Part shown: positions 63,564 to 64,000 of the stretch, one piece after another
Numbering within the stretch: the stretch's first letter is position 1
Layout: the number at the start of each line of letters is the position of its first letter
NCBI GenBank assembly: GCA_022836915.1
Contig: CP094668.1
Span: 5,022,001 to 5,086,000 of the forward strand
Length of the DNA stretch: 64,000 nt
DNA from: Paenibacillus sp. OVF10
GTDB lineage: Bacteria; Bacillota; Bacilli; Paenibacillales; Paenibacillaceae
Direction: 5' to 3'
Notes under the pieces: generated by a model
Seen by the model: the letters and a program-made list of their open reading frames with translations, nothing else
Told to the model about the DNA's origin: nothing
Database searches by the model: none
Position numbers and translations under genes: made by a program

Positions 63564-64000
63564 CTATGGACGATCTTGCCATAACTTTAATATTTCATCC
63601 AACATAAGCTCATGGGTAAACGCAGTGTAGTCCAGCAGGACGCTCGACAACAGGATATCCATTCTGCCATCCTGTACTGCTAACAACTCAAGCCATTCTT
63701 CAGACTTACGCACAGCAGACCATGTCTGCCTGGATGTCTCATCATCACCCACAATCAGTAATATTCTTTCAACGTTGAGAACAGATAGTTCCTTAATGGT
63801 CGCTGTTCCCCGTTCCCAATAAGTCTCAACTCCTTCAGGACCCTCCATTTGCATATCAACGTAAAAAACGGAAGCAATGCTCCTTGGGCCTAACATCTGC
63901 AACGCTTCACCATGAACTTTGAGTACAACCAGTTTGTCTTTTCGTATGAAATCTGCAAGCTGATCCTTAATGATCTTTACCTTCTCTTCATATCTTTGAA
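63564..64000 (-). CDS. AraC-type regulator with siderophore-binding domain, C-terminal part (partial)
   Basis: The frame is open from the window edge to a TAG at 63564, about 145 residues. The visible part resembles the second lobe of a ferric-siderophore-binding domain (ATIKELSVLNVERILLIVGD, SEEWLELLAVQDGRMDILLS, FTHELMLDEILKLW). In Paenibacillus and Bacillus this lobe often forms the C-terminus of Btr-like AraC-family regulators that sense siderophore and activate the adjacent binding-protein gene. The DNA-binding part would lie beyond the window, so a plain binding protein is possible, though no signal peptide is visible in this piece. Confidence 0.6.
   Translation of the reverse strand, partial: QRYEEKVKIIKDQLADFIRKDKLVVLKVHGEALQMLGPRSIASVFYVDMQMEGPEGVETYWERGTATIKELSVLNVERILLIVGDDETSRQTWSAVRKSEEWLELLAVQDGRMDILLSSVLLDYTAFTHELMLDEILKLWQDRP

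Overview
The window looks like chromosomal DNA of a Paenibacillus-type, spore-forming, low-to-moderate-GC Gram-positive bacterium. Evidence: a CotF-family spore coat gene, an S-layer-anchored family-53 galactanase, a parE-parC pair, a Bce-type peptide-sensing module, Fnr boxes of the Bacillus type (TGTGA-N6-TCACA), strong AGGAGG-like ribosome sites and frequent TTG/GTG starts. No rRNA, tRNA, CRISPR array or prophage was seen. The only complete transposable element recognised is one IS200/IS605-type element.

Layout. 1-6.3 kb: serine hydrolase (cut by the window edge), TetR regulator divergent from an alpha/beta hydrolase, DUF1361 membrane protein, spore coat protein and a secreted helical protein. 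6.3-12.1 kb: ECF41-type sigma factor with its carboxymuconolactone-decarboxylase partner, a Rieske oxygenase, a cupin, a leucine-rich-repeat protein and a Pro/Tyr/Gly-rich protein. 12.2-17.2 kb: an eight-gene minus-strand operon of immunity-like genes (two SUKH/SMI1 proteins, a beta-propeller, a zinc-ribbon protein, a 40-residue gene and unknowns). 17.4-24.1 kb: anaerobic nitrite-reduction region (NirK, two Crp/Fnr regulators, DUF2249 proteins, a polytopic membrane protein, a SufT/MIP18-like factor) with three Crp/Fnr palindromes. 24.3-29.4 kb: small cupin and BceABSR. 29.5-32.5 kb: NAD-kinase-like/SPFH gene pair and the IS200 element. 32.6-37 kb: GH53/SLH giant. 37.2-41.2 kb: YceI protein, two-component system, AAA ATPase. 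41.6-45.4 kb: a DUF1540 gene and an iron-starvation-type locus in which an HpaB-like monooxygenase converges on a flavodoxin / unknown / nitroreductase operon, each side headed by a perfect Fur box. 45.6-50.6 kb: RNA-modification enzymes, an alkyltransferase-like protein, a MarR/DHA2 efflux pair and a second MarR. 50.8-64 kb: parC, parE, ABC transporter, GDSL hydrolase, CAP protein, GNAT, PurT, a flavoprotein reductase, a siderophore-binding lipoprotein and a partial AraC-type/siderophore-binding regulator.

A dominant technical feature is that about sixteen otherwise intact genes, including the normally essential parE, carry roughly thirty single-base frameshifts. Nearly all are one-base losses and most lie in short homopolymers. 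This is the signature of uncorrected long-read sequence, not of gene decay. I therefore give the full repaired spans of these genes and state where each frame breaks.

The strongest biological leads are the Fur-flanked convergent redox locus (41.8-45.5 kb), the Fnr-controlled nitrite-reduction cluster with its uncharacterised DUF2249 and membrane proteins, the immunity-like operon without a toxin, and two families of intergenic palindromic repeats.
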